Source: an uncultured Bacteroidota bacterium
GTDB taxonomy: Bacteria > Bacteroidota > Bacteroidia > Chitinophagales > Chitinophagaceae
Reading direction: 5' to 3'
Assembly (NCBI GenBank): GCA_903906365.1
Contig: CAIVKC010000043.1
Coordinates: forward strand, 124,001-188,000
DNA length: 64,000 nucleotides
Shown here: positions 9,325 to 18,691 of the stretch, one piece after another
Position numbering within the stretch: position 1 is the stretch's first letter
How the letters are laid out: each line of letters opens with the position of its first letter
Translations under genes and position numbers: made by a program
The notes under the pieces: model-generated
What the model saw: only the letters and a program-made list of their open reading frames with translations
Databases searched by the model: none
What the model was told of the DNA's origin: nothing

Positions 9325-10476
9325 ATGGATCATTTGGTACAGTCTTTTCGTGTAGCGTTTGAATATAAAGTTTACTTCACTTCAGGTCTTTTTGATGTCT
9401 CCAATATCCTGCTTCGGCGGTTTTTGGAAGAAAAAAGGGGCGATCAGACTGAACAGAAGATTCTTTTTGTCATTGACCGCGGCGTGCTGGAAGCCCACCC
9501 CGGCTTGCAGCAGGACATCATTACCTATTTTGACAATTTCCCCCTGGTGAAGCTTGCCGCCGCATTTGTGGTAATCCCCGGAGGGGAAGCAGCCAAGAAT
9601 GATCCGGCCTTTTTTGACCAGATAGTGGAAGCCGTTCACCGCTATGGAATAGACCGGCACTCCTATATTGCAGCCATTGGGGGCGGCGCGGTCCTGGATG
9701 TGGCCGGGTATGCTTCGGCTGTATCACACCGTGGAATCAGGCATATCAGGATACCTACCACCGTATTGTCACAAAATGATTCGGGCATCGGGGTTAAAAA
9801 CGGGATCAACCACGGGGGGAAGAAGAATTTTCTTGGAACCTTCGCCCCGCCGGCAGCGGTATTTAATGACGATCATTTCCTTACCACCCTTGACCAGCGC
9901 AACTGGCGCAGCGGCATAGCCGAAGCCATCAAAGTGGCCCTGATCAAGGACGGTGCTTTTTTTGAGTGGATCGAAAAGCATACAGGCGCACTCTGCGGGA
10001 GGGATCCGGTCGTCATGAACGAGCTTATCCGACGCTGTGCCATCCTTCATCTACAGCATATCTCCGGCGGTGATCCTTTTGAACTGGGTTCATCGCGTCC
10101 ATTGGATTTTGGCCACTGGAGCGCCCATAAGCTTGAACAGCTCACGGGGTTCAGCCTGCTTCACGGAGAGGCGGTTGCCCTTGGCATTGCCCTTGACACC
10201 GTATATTCCACCCTGTGCGGTTACCTTCCGGCGGAAAAGGAAGAAAGGATTATCGGGGTACTGTCTGCCCTGGGTTTTGCCATTACCCACCCCCTTCTTC
10301 AGCCCGAAAATGCGGGCAGCCCGGTGTTGGCGGGCCTGCAGGAATTCAGGGAACATCTGGGGGGACGTCTGACCATTATGCTGCTGACCGATATCGGACA
10401 GGGGCTGGAAGTTCATTCCATGGATCCCAGTCTGCTCATGGAGGCGGCTCAAAAACTAAAAACATATCGATGCTGA
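9325..10476 (+). CDS. eboD: EboD-like 3-dehydroquinate-synthase-family enzyme
   Basis: 383 residues, AroB/sugar-phosphate cyclase fold. NAD-binding signatures are GGGAVLDVAGYAS and IRIPTTVLSQND. The metal ligands are the Glu of GIAEAIK, the second His in FGHWSAHKLE and the His of LLHGEAVALG. It is distinct from shikimate-pathway AroB by context and by the long N-terminal segment. A cyclitol-forming reaction is the family expectation, but the substrate in ebo clusters is not established. The eboE start lies inside its last codons (7-nt overlap). Confidence 0.87.
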   Translation: MDHLVQSFRVAFEYKVYFTSGLFDVSNILLRRFLEEKRGDQTEQKILFVIDRGVLEAHPGLQQDIITYFDNFPLVKLAAAFVVIPGGEAAKNDPAFFDQIVEAVHRYGIDRHSYIAAIGGGAVLDVAGYASAVSHRGIRHIRIPTTVLSQNDSGIGVKNGINHGGKKNFLGTFAPPAAVFNDDHFLTTLDQRNWRSGIAEAIKVALIKDGAFFEWIEKHTGALCGRDPVVMNELIRRCAILHLQHISGGDPFELGSSRPLDFGHWSAHKLEQLTGFSLLHGEAVALGIALDTVYSTLCGYLPAEKEERIIGVLSALGFAITHPLLQPENAGSPVLAGLQEFREHLGGRLTIMLLTDIGQGLEVHSMDPSLLMEAAQKLKTYRC

Positions 10477-11693
10477 CCAGTTCAGGACACTTGACCTATT
10501 GCACCAACATACACGCCGGGGAAAGCTGGCCGGATCATTTCAGGGCCATCCGGGACAATTTTCCCGTTATCAAAAGAAACTGCAGCCCAGATACACCCAT
10601 GGGCATGGGACTGCGTTTGTCCAACGAAGCCTCCGAATACCTGATGGCGGAAGCTCCACTGCAGGAATTCAGGGAATGGCTTACCCAAAATGGCTTGTAT
10701 GTGTTCACCATGAACGGATTTCCTTACGGCGGCTTTCACAGGACCCGCGTAAAGGAACAGGTACATGCCCCCGACTGGACCACCCCGGAAAGGCGCTCCT
10801 ATACCCTTAGGCTATTTGACATCCTGCAGCAACTGCTGCCCCAGGGCATGGAGGGAGGGGTGTCCACCTCCCCGCTTGGTTACCGTCATCTCTATAACAC
10901 ACCCGAATCGGCTGCTGCCGCCAGGCGCCAGGCGACCCTACATATCATTGAAGTAGCGCAGGAACTTTCCGCCATCGCCTACCGGACAGGCAAGGTATTG
11001 CACCTTGATATCGAACCGGAGCCGGATGGCATGATGGAAACAGGCCAGGAATTCATAGACTGGTTCGAACAGGACCTGCTGGTAATGGGCAGGCCTTTTT
11101 TGGCCGGCAATCTCTCGATTGATGAAAGCCAGTCCGAGCAAATACTCCGGGACCACATCCGTTTATGCTATGATGTTTGCCATTTTGCTATTGGCTTTGA
11201 GCCCCATGAGCAGATCATCACCCGGTGCAGTGAAAAGGGAATCCGTATTGGCAAAATACAGATCAGTGCGGCATTAAAAGCTTCCGCCAAAACGGCCATC
11301 GCCAAAGAGGCGGTTAAGGAGGCGTTTAGGGCCTACGATGAACCCGTGTACCTGCATCAGGTGGTGGCCAGGACCGGCGATGGCCGCCTGCTCCGGTATC
11401 CCGACATGTCATTTGCCATAGCCGATTTTGATCAGCCAGGAATAGAGCAATGGCGGGCCCATTTCCACGTTCCTGTATTCCTGGAGGATTTTGGCGTTCT
11501 CCAATCCACCCAGTCTGAAATAAGTGAGGTACTTGCCCTACAGAACCAGCGGAAATTCACCAGCCACCTGGAAATTGAAACCTATACCTGGGAAATTCTC
11601 CCGGAGCCGCTGAAACTTCCCATGCAGGAGTCTATTACCCGGGAACTGAACTGGGTCATCGAAGAATTGAAAAAAACGGATTCCAAACGCTAA
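10470..11693 (+). CDS. eboE: EboE-like TIM-barrel (xylose-isomerase-like) metabolite traffic protein
   Basis: 407 residues from ATG 10470, which overlaps the eboD stop by 7 nt. The frame is open further upstream to 10215, but that part lies inside eboD and was rejected. The opening LTYCTNIHAGE and the LHLDIEPEPDG and YDVCHFAI segments fit the sugar-phosphate isomerase/epimerase superfamily as used in the EboE family. Conserved Glu/Asp/His residues consistent with a metal site are present. The substrate is unknown. eboF follows after 15 bp. Confidence 0.87.
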   Translation: MLTSSGHLTYCTNIHAGESWPDHFRAIRDNFPVIKRNCSPDTPMGMGLRLSNEASEYLMAEAPLQEFREWLTQNGLYVFTMNGFPYGGFHRTRVKEQVHAPDWTTPERRSYTLRLFDILQQLLPQGMEGGVSTSPLGYRHLYNTPESAAAARRQATLHIIEVAQELSAIAYRTGKVLHLDIEPEPDGMMETGQEFIDWFEQDLLVMGRPFLAGNLSIDESQSEQILRDHIRLCYDVCHFAIGFEPHEQIITRCSEKGIRIGKIQISAALKASAKTAIAKEAVKEAFRAYDEPVYLHQVVARTGDGRLLRYPDMSFAIADFDQPGIEQWRAHFHVPVFLEDFGVLQSTQSEISEVLALQNQRKFTSHLEIETYTWEILPEPLKLPMQESITRELNWVIEELKKTDSKR

Positions 11694-11708
11694 ATTAAAT
11701 GGCGCACC

Positions 11709-13085
11709 ATGAACAAGACCGCAGTCATTGATGTCGTAGGCCTTTCCGCTTCCCTGATTGGCGACCACATGCCTTTTCTCAAAGCCTATACTTCCTCCAG
11801 AAATCTTGTTACCATAGAGCCCATGCTGCCTGCAGTTACCACCGCAGTGCAGTCCACCTACCTTACGGGCAAATGGCCTTCCGAGCATGGTATAGTGGGT
11901 AATGGCTGGTATGACCGGGAAGAATGCGAAGTCAAATTCTGGAAGCAGTCCAATAAATGGGTGCTTGCTGAAAAGATTTGGGAAAAGGCAAAAAGGGAAG
12001 ACCCCTCATTTAGCTGTGCCCAGATGTTCTGGTGGTACAATATGTATTCTTCGGCTGATTATTCGGTAACGCCCCGCCCCAATTACCTGGCGGACGGCCG
12101 CAAGATACCCGACTGCTATTCGCACCCCGCCGGCCTTCGGGATTACCTGCAGGAAAAACTGGGGCAGTTCCCCCTGTTCCATTTCTGGGGTCCGGGAGCA
12201 GATATCCGTTCCACCCGCTGGATCGCCGATGCCTCCATCCTGACAGACCAGCAGTACGACCCTACGCTTTCCCTCATTTACCTGCCCCACCTGGATTACT
12301 GCCTGCAAAAATACGGGCCGGACCTCTCCAGGATATCAGCAGAATTACAGGCCGTGGACCAGGTGATAAAAGACCTGGTGCAATACTATGAAGGCAGGAA
12401 GGCGGAAGTAATCATCTTGTCCGAATATGGCATTGCGCCCGTGAGCCGGCCCATTCACCTCAACCGCCTGTTTAGGGAGCAGGGCCTTTTGCAGATCCGC
12501 GTGGAAAGAGGCCTGGAATTACTGGACGCCGGGGCATCCCGGGCTTTTGCGGTGGCAGACCACCAGGTGGCCCATGTATACATCAATGATCCATCCTGCA
12601 CCGGGGAGGTTCTGTCCCTGCTGGAAAAAGTGAAGGGGGTGGATCTGATAATGGACAGGGAGGCGCAGGCTGCCCATCATATCGATCACCAAAGGGCCGG
12701 TGACCTGGTGGTAACGGCCGACAGGGACAGCTGGTTCACTTACTATTTCTGGCTTGATGATGCAAAAGCACCTGATTATGCCCGTTGTGTGGACATACAT
12801 AAAAAACCCGGATACGACCCGGTGGAAATGTTCATGTCTTCCAAATGGAGGGCCGCCTATAAGCTGCTGCGCAAAAAAGCGGGATTTCGATATGTGATGG
12901 ATGTGATTCCACTGGACGCCACCCTGATCAAAGGATCCCATGGTATCACCGGGACCGATACCTCCTTTCATCCGGTTCTCATCAGCGGCCGGCGGCCGCT
13001 GCAATCACCCCTGCAGGCCATTGACGTCTTTGATGTGCTATGGCAGACCCTGTCTGCTCCTGCGCATGATAAGCCGGGCACTTAA
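11709..13085 (+). CDS. eboF: EboF-like alkaline phosphatase / type I phosphodiesterase family protein
   Basis: 458 residues, nucleotide pyrophosphatase/phosphodiesterase fold. It starts ATG 11709 with VIDVVGLS, the first metal-binding strand. The Thr nucleophile is in PAVTTAVQSTYLTG, followed by PSEHGIVGNGWYD. Later metal-site residues are in LPHLDYCLQKYG, LSEYGIAPV and the HGITGTD segment near the C-terminus. No signal peptide, so it is probably cytoplasmic. It closes the eboABCDEF order and faces the GH92 gene tail-to-tail with 18 bp between. A phosphate-ester cleavage step on the cluster metabolite is inferred. Confidence 0.87.
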   Translation: MNKTAVIDVVGLSASLIGDHMPFLKAYTSSRNLVTIEPMLPAVTTAVQSTYLTGKWPSEHGIVGNGWYDREECEVKFWKQSNKWVLAEKIWEKAKREDPSFSCAQMFWWYNMYSSADYSVTPRPNYLADGRKIPDCYSHPAGLRDYLQEKLGQFPLFHFWGPGADIRSTRWIADASILTDQQYDPTLSLIYLPHLDYCLQKYGPDLSRISAELQAVDQVIKDLVQYYEGRKAEVIILSEYGIAPVSRPIHLNRLFREQGLLQIRVERGLELLDAGASRAFAVADHQVAHVYINDPSCTGEVLSLLEKVKGVDLIMDREAQAAHHIDHQRAGDLVVTADRDSWFTYYFWLDDAKAPDYARCVDIHKKPGYDPVEMFMSSKWRAAYKLLRKKAGFRYVMDVIPLDATLIKGSHGITGTDTSFHPVLISGRRPLQSPLQAIDVFDVLWQTLSAPAHDKPGT

Positions 13086-13103
13086 CCAAGCCGGCGGGTT
13101 GGG

Positions 13104-15407
13104 TTATTTCCAGTCCCGGTTCGGAGTGGGTCCCATCTCAAAAACCAGCCTTTTTCCGCCGGCCAGATCGGCATGACTGATAAAGGGCCTGTCAATGGCC
13201 TTTCCATCCAGGCTCACCCTTTGAACATATTTGTTTTCCTCCGTCAGGTTTTGGGCAATGATTTGCAGGCTGGCAGGGTTACCCTGGGGCGACTTGTACC
13301 GGATGGTTATTTCCGGGAATTGCGGCGCCCCGATGGCATACATGCCCGACCCGGGGACCGCGGGGTAGAATCCCATGACCCCAAAAAGATACCAGGCCGA
13401 CATTTGTCCGCAATCGTCATTTCCATTGATGCCCAAAGGCTGGTTGCGGTAGTTGATCCGGGTATGCTCCCGGACGAGCTCCTGGGTTTTCCAGGGCTGC
13501 CCGCAAAAATCGTACAGGTAGATATAATGGTGACCCGGTTCGTTGTCGTGATGGTAATGGTGGCCTGAAAAATTCGAATCCAGCATGGCTGCAAACTGTT
13601 GATTGCCTCCCATCAGTTCAATCATGCCAGCCGGATCATGCATGGCCCCGAAGGCATAAGTCCATTTATCCCCTTCGGTGAAACCCATGTTTTCATTTCC
13701 GGCAGGCAGGAAATCCCCGTTGAAGGTGCGTGGGGCAAAAAATCCGGTTTGCGGATTATAGAGATTCTTATAATTTTTTTCCCATATACTTAACTGCCGG
13801 TAATCGTCCATTTTGCCCATGGCCTTTGCCATTTGTGCGACCACGTAGTCATCGTAAGAAAATTCAATGGTCCTGGATACCGACTCATAGGTTTTATCTA
13901 CGGGCACATAACCCAGGGAATGATAATAACTAAGTCCTCCCCGGGCTTCACTGCCATACCAGGGGTCGCGGTCCTTCCAGGGGTGTTTGGTATCGGCATC
14001 GGGAGGAACCATGGCATCCTTGCGGAGGGCTTCATAGGCAAGCCGGTTGTCATAACCGCGGAACCCTTTGATATAGGCATCTGCGATGACAGCATCTGCG
14101 TGGGTACCCAGCATGATGTTGGTTTCTGCCGGATTGGGCCACATGGGAAGCCATCCCCCTTCCTGGTACATCTGCAGCAGGGAATTGATCATGGTATTGA
14201 CCCTGTCAGGCTGGGTAAAGACCAGCAGGGGATGCAGCGCCCGGTAGGTATCCCAGAGTGAATAGTCCGTGTAGGAATTACCAGCGTGTATCTTGTCATC
14301 AAAGGCGCTGTAATAGGTGCCGTTCTCGGAGAATTCGCGGGGAAAGAGCATGGTATGAAACAGGGCCGTATAAAAAACGGCTTTCTGGTCCCCGGTTATG
14401 CCCCTTACCTGAATCCTGGAGAGATTTTCCTGCCAGACAGCACGGGTGGAATCCACCAATTGATCAAAATTCCAGTCCGGCACCTCCTGGAGGAGGTTTT
14501 GCCTGGCCTGATCAAGGCTGATGAAAGAAGTGGCTATGCGCAGTTTGATTTGCTCATTTTTTGAGGTCTTAAAATTCACGTAGGCTCCCATCAGGGTGCC
14601 GAATTGTTCGGTGGAGGAGGGATTGATTTCCGAACCGCTCCAGGTACCATAGGAATCAAATGCCTTGTCAAACTGTATGATAAAATATCCCTTGAAATTG
14701 GAAAGTTCCGGTCCCAGCTGGGCTGACTGCCGGTCGGGATTGTAGCCGGTGATCTCACCTTGCTGCTGATCGATTTTCACATAGCCCTTGAGGGTGGCTA
14801 TACGATGACTGAGGTTGTTGTTGGAATCCGCCAGTTCCGGGTTCAGGTTGATCCCGTGAATGACAATATGGGACTGGTCCGATTTTGGAAAAGTGAACCG
14901 AAACATCCCGCAACGGCTTGCAGCAGCAATTTCGCCCCGGATGGTCTGTTTGTTGGGGGCCTGCAGGTAAACGGAGTAGTAATAGGGTTTGGCTATTTCA
15001 CCGGAATGACTGAAGGGGAGGGCTCTGTCTTTAGGACGAATCTTCAGCGCGCCCACTTCGGGCATGACGGAGACATAACCGTAATCACCCATCCATACCG
15101 TAGGCTGGTGCGTAGCCATAAAACCGATCACGCTGCTGTCTTCATAGATATAGGGCATCCTGCTCATTTTATTTTCATGCGTTTGCAGCACAAAATTGGT
15201 CATGGCATAGGGACGGCCCACAACGGGGGTAGTTCCACCGCCTTCCAATCCCGGCGCAAAGCCGCCGAAGGGTGAACCGATCAGCGGGTTGACCGCATCC
15301 ACTTCCTGGGTGGATTTTGACTGCCTCTGGGCCTGGAGTGCCGTCAGCAGGGAACAAAACAGGAGCGTCAGCAACCGGGTCTTGGGGTTCAATCGGCAAG
15401 AGTTCAT
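13104..15407 (-). CDS. GH92 alpha-mannosidase, secreted
   Basis: 767 residues, usual length for the family, with a signal peptide ending near ALQAQ. Typical GH92 blocks are visible: VDAVNPLIGSPFGG at the start, SLWDTYRALHPLL, GGWLPMWPNPAETNIMLGTH, and GNDDCGQMSAWYLFGVMGFYP near the C-terminus. GH92 enzymes are calcium-dependent inverting exo-alpha-mannosidases, mostly acting on alpha-1,2/1,3/1,6 linkages in N-glycans or yeast mannan; linkage cannot be told here. It lies 35 bp downstream of the GH29 gene on the same strand, so the two probably form one operon controlled by the palindromes at 16997-17027. Confidence 0.93.
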   Translation of the reverse strand: MNSCRLNPKTRLLTLLFCSLLTALQAQRQSKSTQEVDAVNPLIGSPFGGFAPGLEGGGTTPVVGRPYAMTNFVLQTHENKMSRMPYIYEDSSVIGFMATHQPTVWMGDYGYVSVMPEVGALKIRPKDRALPFSHSGEIAKPYYYSVYLQAPNKQTIRGEIAAASRCGMFRFTFPKSDQSHIVIHGINLNPELADSNNNLSHRIATLKGYVKIDQQQGEITGYNPDRQSAQLGPELSNFKGYFIIQFDKAFDSYGTWSGSEINPSSTEQFGTLMGAYVNFKTSKNEQIKLRIATSFISLDQARQNLLQEVPDWNFDQLVDSTRAVWQENLSRIQVRGITGDQKAVFYTALFHTMLFPREFSENGTYYSAFDDKIHAGNSYTDYSLWDTYRALHPLLVFTQPDRVNTMINSLLQMYQEGGWLPMWPNPAETNIMLGTHADAVIADAYIKGFRGYDNRLAYEALRKDAMVPPDADTKHPWKDRDPWYGSEARGGLSYYHSLGYVPVDKTYESVSRTIEFSYDDYVVAQMAKAMGKMDDYRQLSIWEKNYKNLYNPQTGFFAPRTFNGDFLPAGNENMGFTEGDKWTYAFGAMHDPAGMIELMGGNQQFAAMLDSNFSGHHYHHDNEPGHHYIYLYDFCGQPWKTQELVREHTRINYRNQPLGINGNDDCGQMSAWYLFGVMGFYPAVPGSGMYAIGAPQFPEITIRYKSPQGNPASLQIIAQNLTEENKYVQRVSLDGKAIDRPFISHADLAGGKRLVFEMGPTPNRDWK

Positions 15408-15442
15408 AACATTAATTTTTTAAGGCCATTTTATGGGCGGGA

Positions 15443-16909
15443 CTATTGGTTGAAAGTGATCTGATAGGTGACGGCATTTTCAGAAGGGTAGGTTGCCGAA
15501 GGCAGAATGGAAAGGGCCGTTTCATTTCTGGACCATTTTATCTTTTCGGTACTTCCCAGCAGGGAGATGGCAGCGATGCTTCTTTTTTCGGTTTTGGACC
15601 CCAGGGATTTTATGACGGTCTTTTCCCGAGGCAGTCCCAGGGCTATGGCGTATAAGGTGTCGGATTTGGTGGTGAAGCGGATGTCCCTGGCGTTGAAGGG
15701 ATCGGTCTGGTAGGCAAAGGCCCCGCTGGCCGATCGGGTCGGTCCTTCGCCGTATATACGGTAAGGCCGGGTGCCATAAATGGCTGCCCCGTTCACCTCC
15801 AGCCATTTTCCAGTCTCCAGCAGCACCCTGGTTTCCTCCTCGGTAATGGTACCATCGGAGCGGGGCCCGATATTGAGCAGCAGATTGCCATTCTTGCTGA
15901 CTATATCAATCAGGTTGGTGATGACGTACTTGGAGGATTTGAAAGTGTTTCCGTTTGCATAGCCCCAGGAACTGTCGCCGATGGCATCATCGGTCTGCCA
16001 GGCCAGTTGCCGCACAGAATCCAGCTTACCCCTTTCCAGGTCCAGGACCGCCACTCCTTCCGGAAAGGCCTTATCATATTTGTAATTGATCACGACCTCT
16101 TTATTCCATTGCAGCCCTTTATTGTAATAATAGGCGGCAAAGGATTTACGGTAAGGATCCAGTGCAGGCTGTTCAATCCACCAGTCGAACCAGAAAAGCT
16201 GCGGCTGGTAATTATTGACCAGTTCCGTCGAACGCAGGAGCCAGTCGTTCATGTACTCCTGGGACATACTTTCCTGTTCTTCGTTGCCCCTGGCAGGGCC
16301 GTAGAAATCAGCGTATTTTGGATCTAGTACATCGGATATGAACTGACGGCCCGGGTTAAAGAAAAACCAGTGTTCTATCCGGTGGGAGGAGAGCCCGAAA
16401 ATAAGCCCCTGTCTGCGGATTTCAGTGGCCAGTTCTCCCAATATATCTCTTTTGGGTCCCATTTCAAAGGCATTCCAGCGTGTCATGGCCGTTTTATACA
16501 TGGCGAAGCCGTCATGATGTTCGGCCACGGGGACCACATAGCGGGCACCAGCCTTTTTAAACAGGGTTACCCAGGCGGCAGGGTCAAATTTTTCCGCCTT
16601 GAACATGGGTATGAAATCCTTATAGCCGAATTTGTCCTGAGAACCGTAAGTGGCACGGTGATGTTTGTATTCCGGGGTGGTGGAATCGTACATACTATGG
16701 GGATACCATTCGTTGCCAAAAGCAGGAACGGAGTATACGCCCCAATGGATGAATATCCCGAATTTAACATCCCGGAACCATTCTGGGGTTTTGTATTTTG
16801 ACAGGGATTCCCAATTGGCCTGAAAGCGTGCCTGGGCAAAAATTTGGCCATTGTAAATGAGAGAAAATAACAAGGCCGTCGTAACAAAAATGGTTGTCGT
16901 TTTTTTCAT
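15443..16909 (-). CDS. GH29 alpha-L-fucosidase, secreted
   Basis: 488 residues from the ATG at 16909, which gives a signal peptide MKKTTTIFVTTALLFS... cleaved near IFAQ. The frame extends 98 codons upstream through the operator region, which was rejected. Catalytic TIM-barrel features are FGIFIHWGVYSVPAF (residues 50-64), the HHDGFAMY block (131-138), and the nucleophile D242 in LFWFDWW. The general acid is poorly conserved in GH29 and was not assigned. It should release terminal fucose from glycans, and with GH92 forms a small N-glycan-type degradation operon. Two CAAACGTTTG palindromes lie 88-118 bp upstream. Confidence 0.93.
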   Translation of the reverse strand: MKKTTTIFVTTALLFSLIYNGQIFAQARFQANWESLSKYKTPEWFRDVKFGIFIHWGVYSVPAFGNEWYPHSMYDSTTPEYKHHRATYGSQDKFGYKDFIPMFKAEKFDPAAWVTLFKKAGARYVVPVAEHHDGFAMYKTAMTRWNAFEMGPKRDILGELATEIRRQGLIFGLSSHRIEHWFFFNPGRQFISDVLDPKYADFYGPARGNEEQESMSQEYMNDWLLRSTELVNNYQPQLFWFDWWIEQPALDPYRKSFAAYYYNKGLQWNKEVVINYKYDKAFPEGVAVLDLERGKLDSVRQLAWQTDDAIGDSSWGYANGNTFKSSKYVITNLIDIVSKNGNLLLNIGPRSDGTITEEETRVLLETGKWLEVNGAAIYGTRPYRIYGEGPTRSASGAFAYQTDPFNARDIRFTTKSDTLYAIALGLPREKTVIKSLGSKTEKRSIAAISLLGSTEKIKWSRNETALSILPSATYPSENAVTYQITFNQ

Positions 16910-17462
16910 ATTATTTTTATCTGCCCGTTGAAGGTAATGAACAAAACCATGTTTTCCTTGTTGGTCTGCGATTAGCAGCTCAGCTGACTTTTCAGACAAA
17001 CGTTTGCGTGCTCCTGACAAACGTTTGCATGATATTGTACAGGGTTCCGGGTCTGCCCCGCAGCCGTTCCTCGGCGAAGGACCCGAACCATGGGGGTGGG
17101 GAAGCTGGCCGGCTCCAGGAGTAGGCTTGCAGACTGAAAGGCAGTCCTGAACCAATGGGTTATTACTTTTAAATAAAGCAGTGGCGGGATTTTGCAGCAG
17201 CACACTTTTTAAGTACCCGGTATCGAAGTTTTAGGTATTTTTGACCGGATGGCGCATGAAATCCGCCCTTGGGCTGGTTCAAAAGGTCTGATGGCCGGCG
17301 GGGCAGGAAAAAAAGAACCGGTACCGGTGGAATAAAATCCCATGAGTCCCTCAAACAAAGACCTTTTACAGGTTTATGGAGAGTCAACAGGCGGAAGGCC
17401 CCTGACCGGAACATATACGGGTATGAGGGTTCCGGGAGTGAACAGTTAATCATTAAATTATT
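16910..17462. other. Divergent intergenic region
   Basis: About 550 bp between the GH29 start (minus) and a small membrane protein gene (plus). It holds the tandem operators at 16997-17027. I see no further gene or RNA in the rest. Confidence 0.6.
16997..17027. promoter_or_regulatory. Tandem LacI/PurR-type operators upstream of the GH29-GH92 operon
   Basis: Two perfect CAAACGTTTG palindromes at 16997-17006 and 17018-17027, centres exactly 21 bp apart (two helical turns, same DNA face). The same palindrome precedes the GH5-like gene at 968-977. A dimer-of-dimers LacI-family repressor is the simplest reading. Confidence 0.8.
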
Positions 17463-17858
17463 ATGAAATATTCGACTTCCATAGGAATAACCGCTGCCCT
17501 GCTGCTGGTTATAGCGTGTTTTCTTCCCTGGGCCTATTATCCGGACCTTCATTTGTCATTCACCGGTTTTTTTTCCCAGGACAACTATTATGGAAAACCC
17601 GGGAAATTATTGGTGTTTTTCGCCCTCGTGGCCATCATCCTTTTTTTAGTACCCCGGATTTGGGCCAAACGATTCAATATACTGTTTACCGTACTGGCCT
17701 TCTCGTTTTCGGTAAAGACGTATATGTTATTCACGGCATGCTATAAAGGCATCTGCCCGGAAAAAAAGGCCGGTATTTTTCTGATCCTGGTGGCAACGGT
17801 CATTATGGTGGTGGCCGCCGTGTTACCGGACCTGAAACTGAAAGAGGAAAATAAGTAG
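17463..17858 (+). CDS. Small integral membrane protein, unknown
   Basis: 131 residues with four predicted membrane helices (about 5-25, 47-65, 70-90 and 103-122) and a short polar tail KLKEENK. The loop between helices 1 and 2 is aromatic (YYPDLHLSFTGFFSQDNYYG) and probably periplasmic. I do not recognise a family. Preceded by an A/T-only leader, usual for this genome. The following SDR gene is 75 bp away. Confidence 0.6.
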   Translation: MKYSTSIGITAALLLVIACFLPWAYYPDLHLSFTGFFSQDNYYGKPGKLLVFFALVAIILFLVPRIWAKRFNILFTVLAFSFSVKTYMLFTACYKGICPEKKAGIFLILVATVIMVVAAVLPDLKLKEENK

Positions 17859-17933
17859 GGGCTAAGCAGGCGGGTCCGATGGCCTAAGGAATGCTGCAGC
17901 CGGGGTTTTACAGGCAGTTTAAAAATAAGGAAA

Positions 17934-18623
17934 ATGAAAACCATACTCATTACTGGAGCCAGCGGCAACCTGGGTGTTGCCAGCGTAAAGAAGTTCCTGG
18001 AATCGGGCTGCCGTGTCATCGCGGTCGGGTCGGATAGCGGGCATTTGTCATTTGCCCGGGAAAACCCGCTTTTTAATTTGCATAATACAGACCTTTCCGA
18101 TGAAAGCCTGACAGATGCCTTTATACAGGAATTGATTGAAAAATATAAAAGGATTGACGCGGCTGTTCTGCTGGTAGGCGGATTTGCAGCGGGGGATATC
18201 AGCGCTACCTCAGGGGCCGATCTGGACAAAATGATTTCACTAAACTTCAAAACGGCCTATTTTGTCACCCGGCCGCTCTTGGAGCACATGGTCAACAACG
18301 GATACGGCCGGATCATCTTTACGGGAGCCAGGCCCGCCCTGAAAGCCGAGCAGGGTAAGGATCTACTCGCCTACTCCCTCTCAAAATCCCTGTTGTTCAA
18401 ACTGGCTGACTTCATCAATGAAACCATGAAGGGTAAAAACATCATGGCTTCCGTGGTGGTGCCCAGTACCATCGATACGCCGGCCAACCGGTCAGCCATG
18501 CCCGGGGCAGATCCATCCAACTGGGTAAGGCCCGAACAGGTTGCCGCCGCCATGGAGTTCATCACCTCAGAGCAGGGTTCGGCCCTGCGGGAAACCGTAT
18601 TGAAAGTATATCACAATGCCTGA
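17934..18623 (+). CDS. SDR-family NAD(P)-dependent oxidoreductase
   Basis: 229 residues, classical short-chain dehydrogenase. The cofactor motif TGASGNLG is at residues 7-14 and the catalytic YxxxK is in AYSLSKS (Tyr ~145, Lys ~149). The usual catalytic Ser position reads TGARPA, so the Ser is replaced or shifted, as in some SDRs. Substrate cannot be told. It appears monocistronic or loosely linked to the GreA-like gene 68 bp downstream. Confidence 0.85.
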   Translation: MKTILITGASGNLGVASVKKFLESGCRVIAVGSDSGHLSFARENPLFNLHNTDLSDESLTDAFIQELIEKYKRIDAAVLLVGGFAAGDISATSGADLDKMISLNFKTAYFVTRPLLEHMVNNGYGRIIFTGARPALKAEQGKDLLAYSLSKSLLFKLADFINETMKGKNIMASVVVPSTIDTPANRSAMPGADPSNWVRPEQVAAAMEFITSEQGSALRETVLKVYHNA

Positions 18624-18691
18624 ACCGCGCCACCGCCGGTAAAGACCCCGGAGAACCTGTGGGTTATACCTGTAGCATCCATAACTCCCCG

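Noticed and set aside
10215-10469. Longer N-terminus for eboE
   Set aside because: This part lies entirely inside eboD in another frame, and the ATG at 10470 gives the family-typical start.
16910-17203. 98-codon N-terminal extension of the GH29 gene
   Set aside because: It runs through the operator region, lacks family similarity and hides the clear signal peptide starting at 16909.
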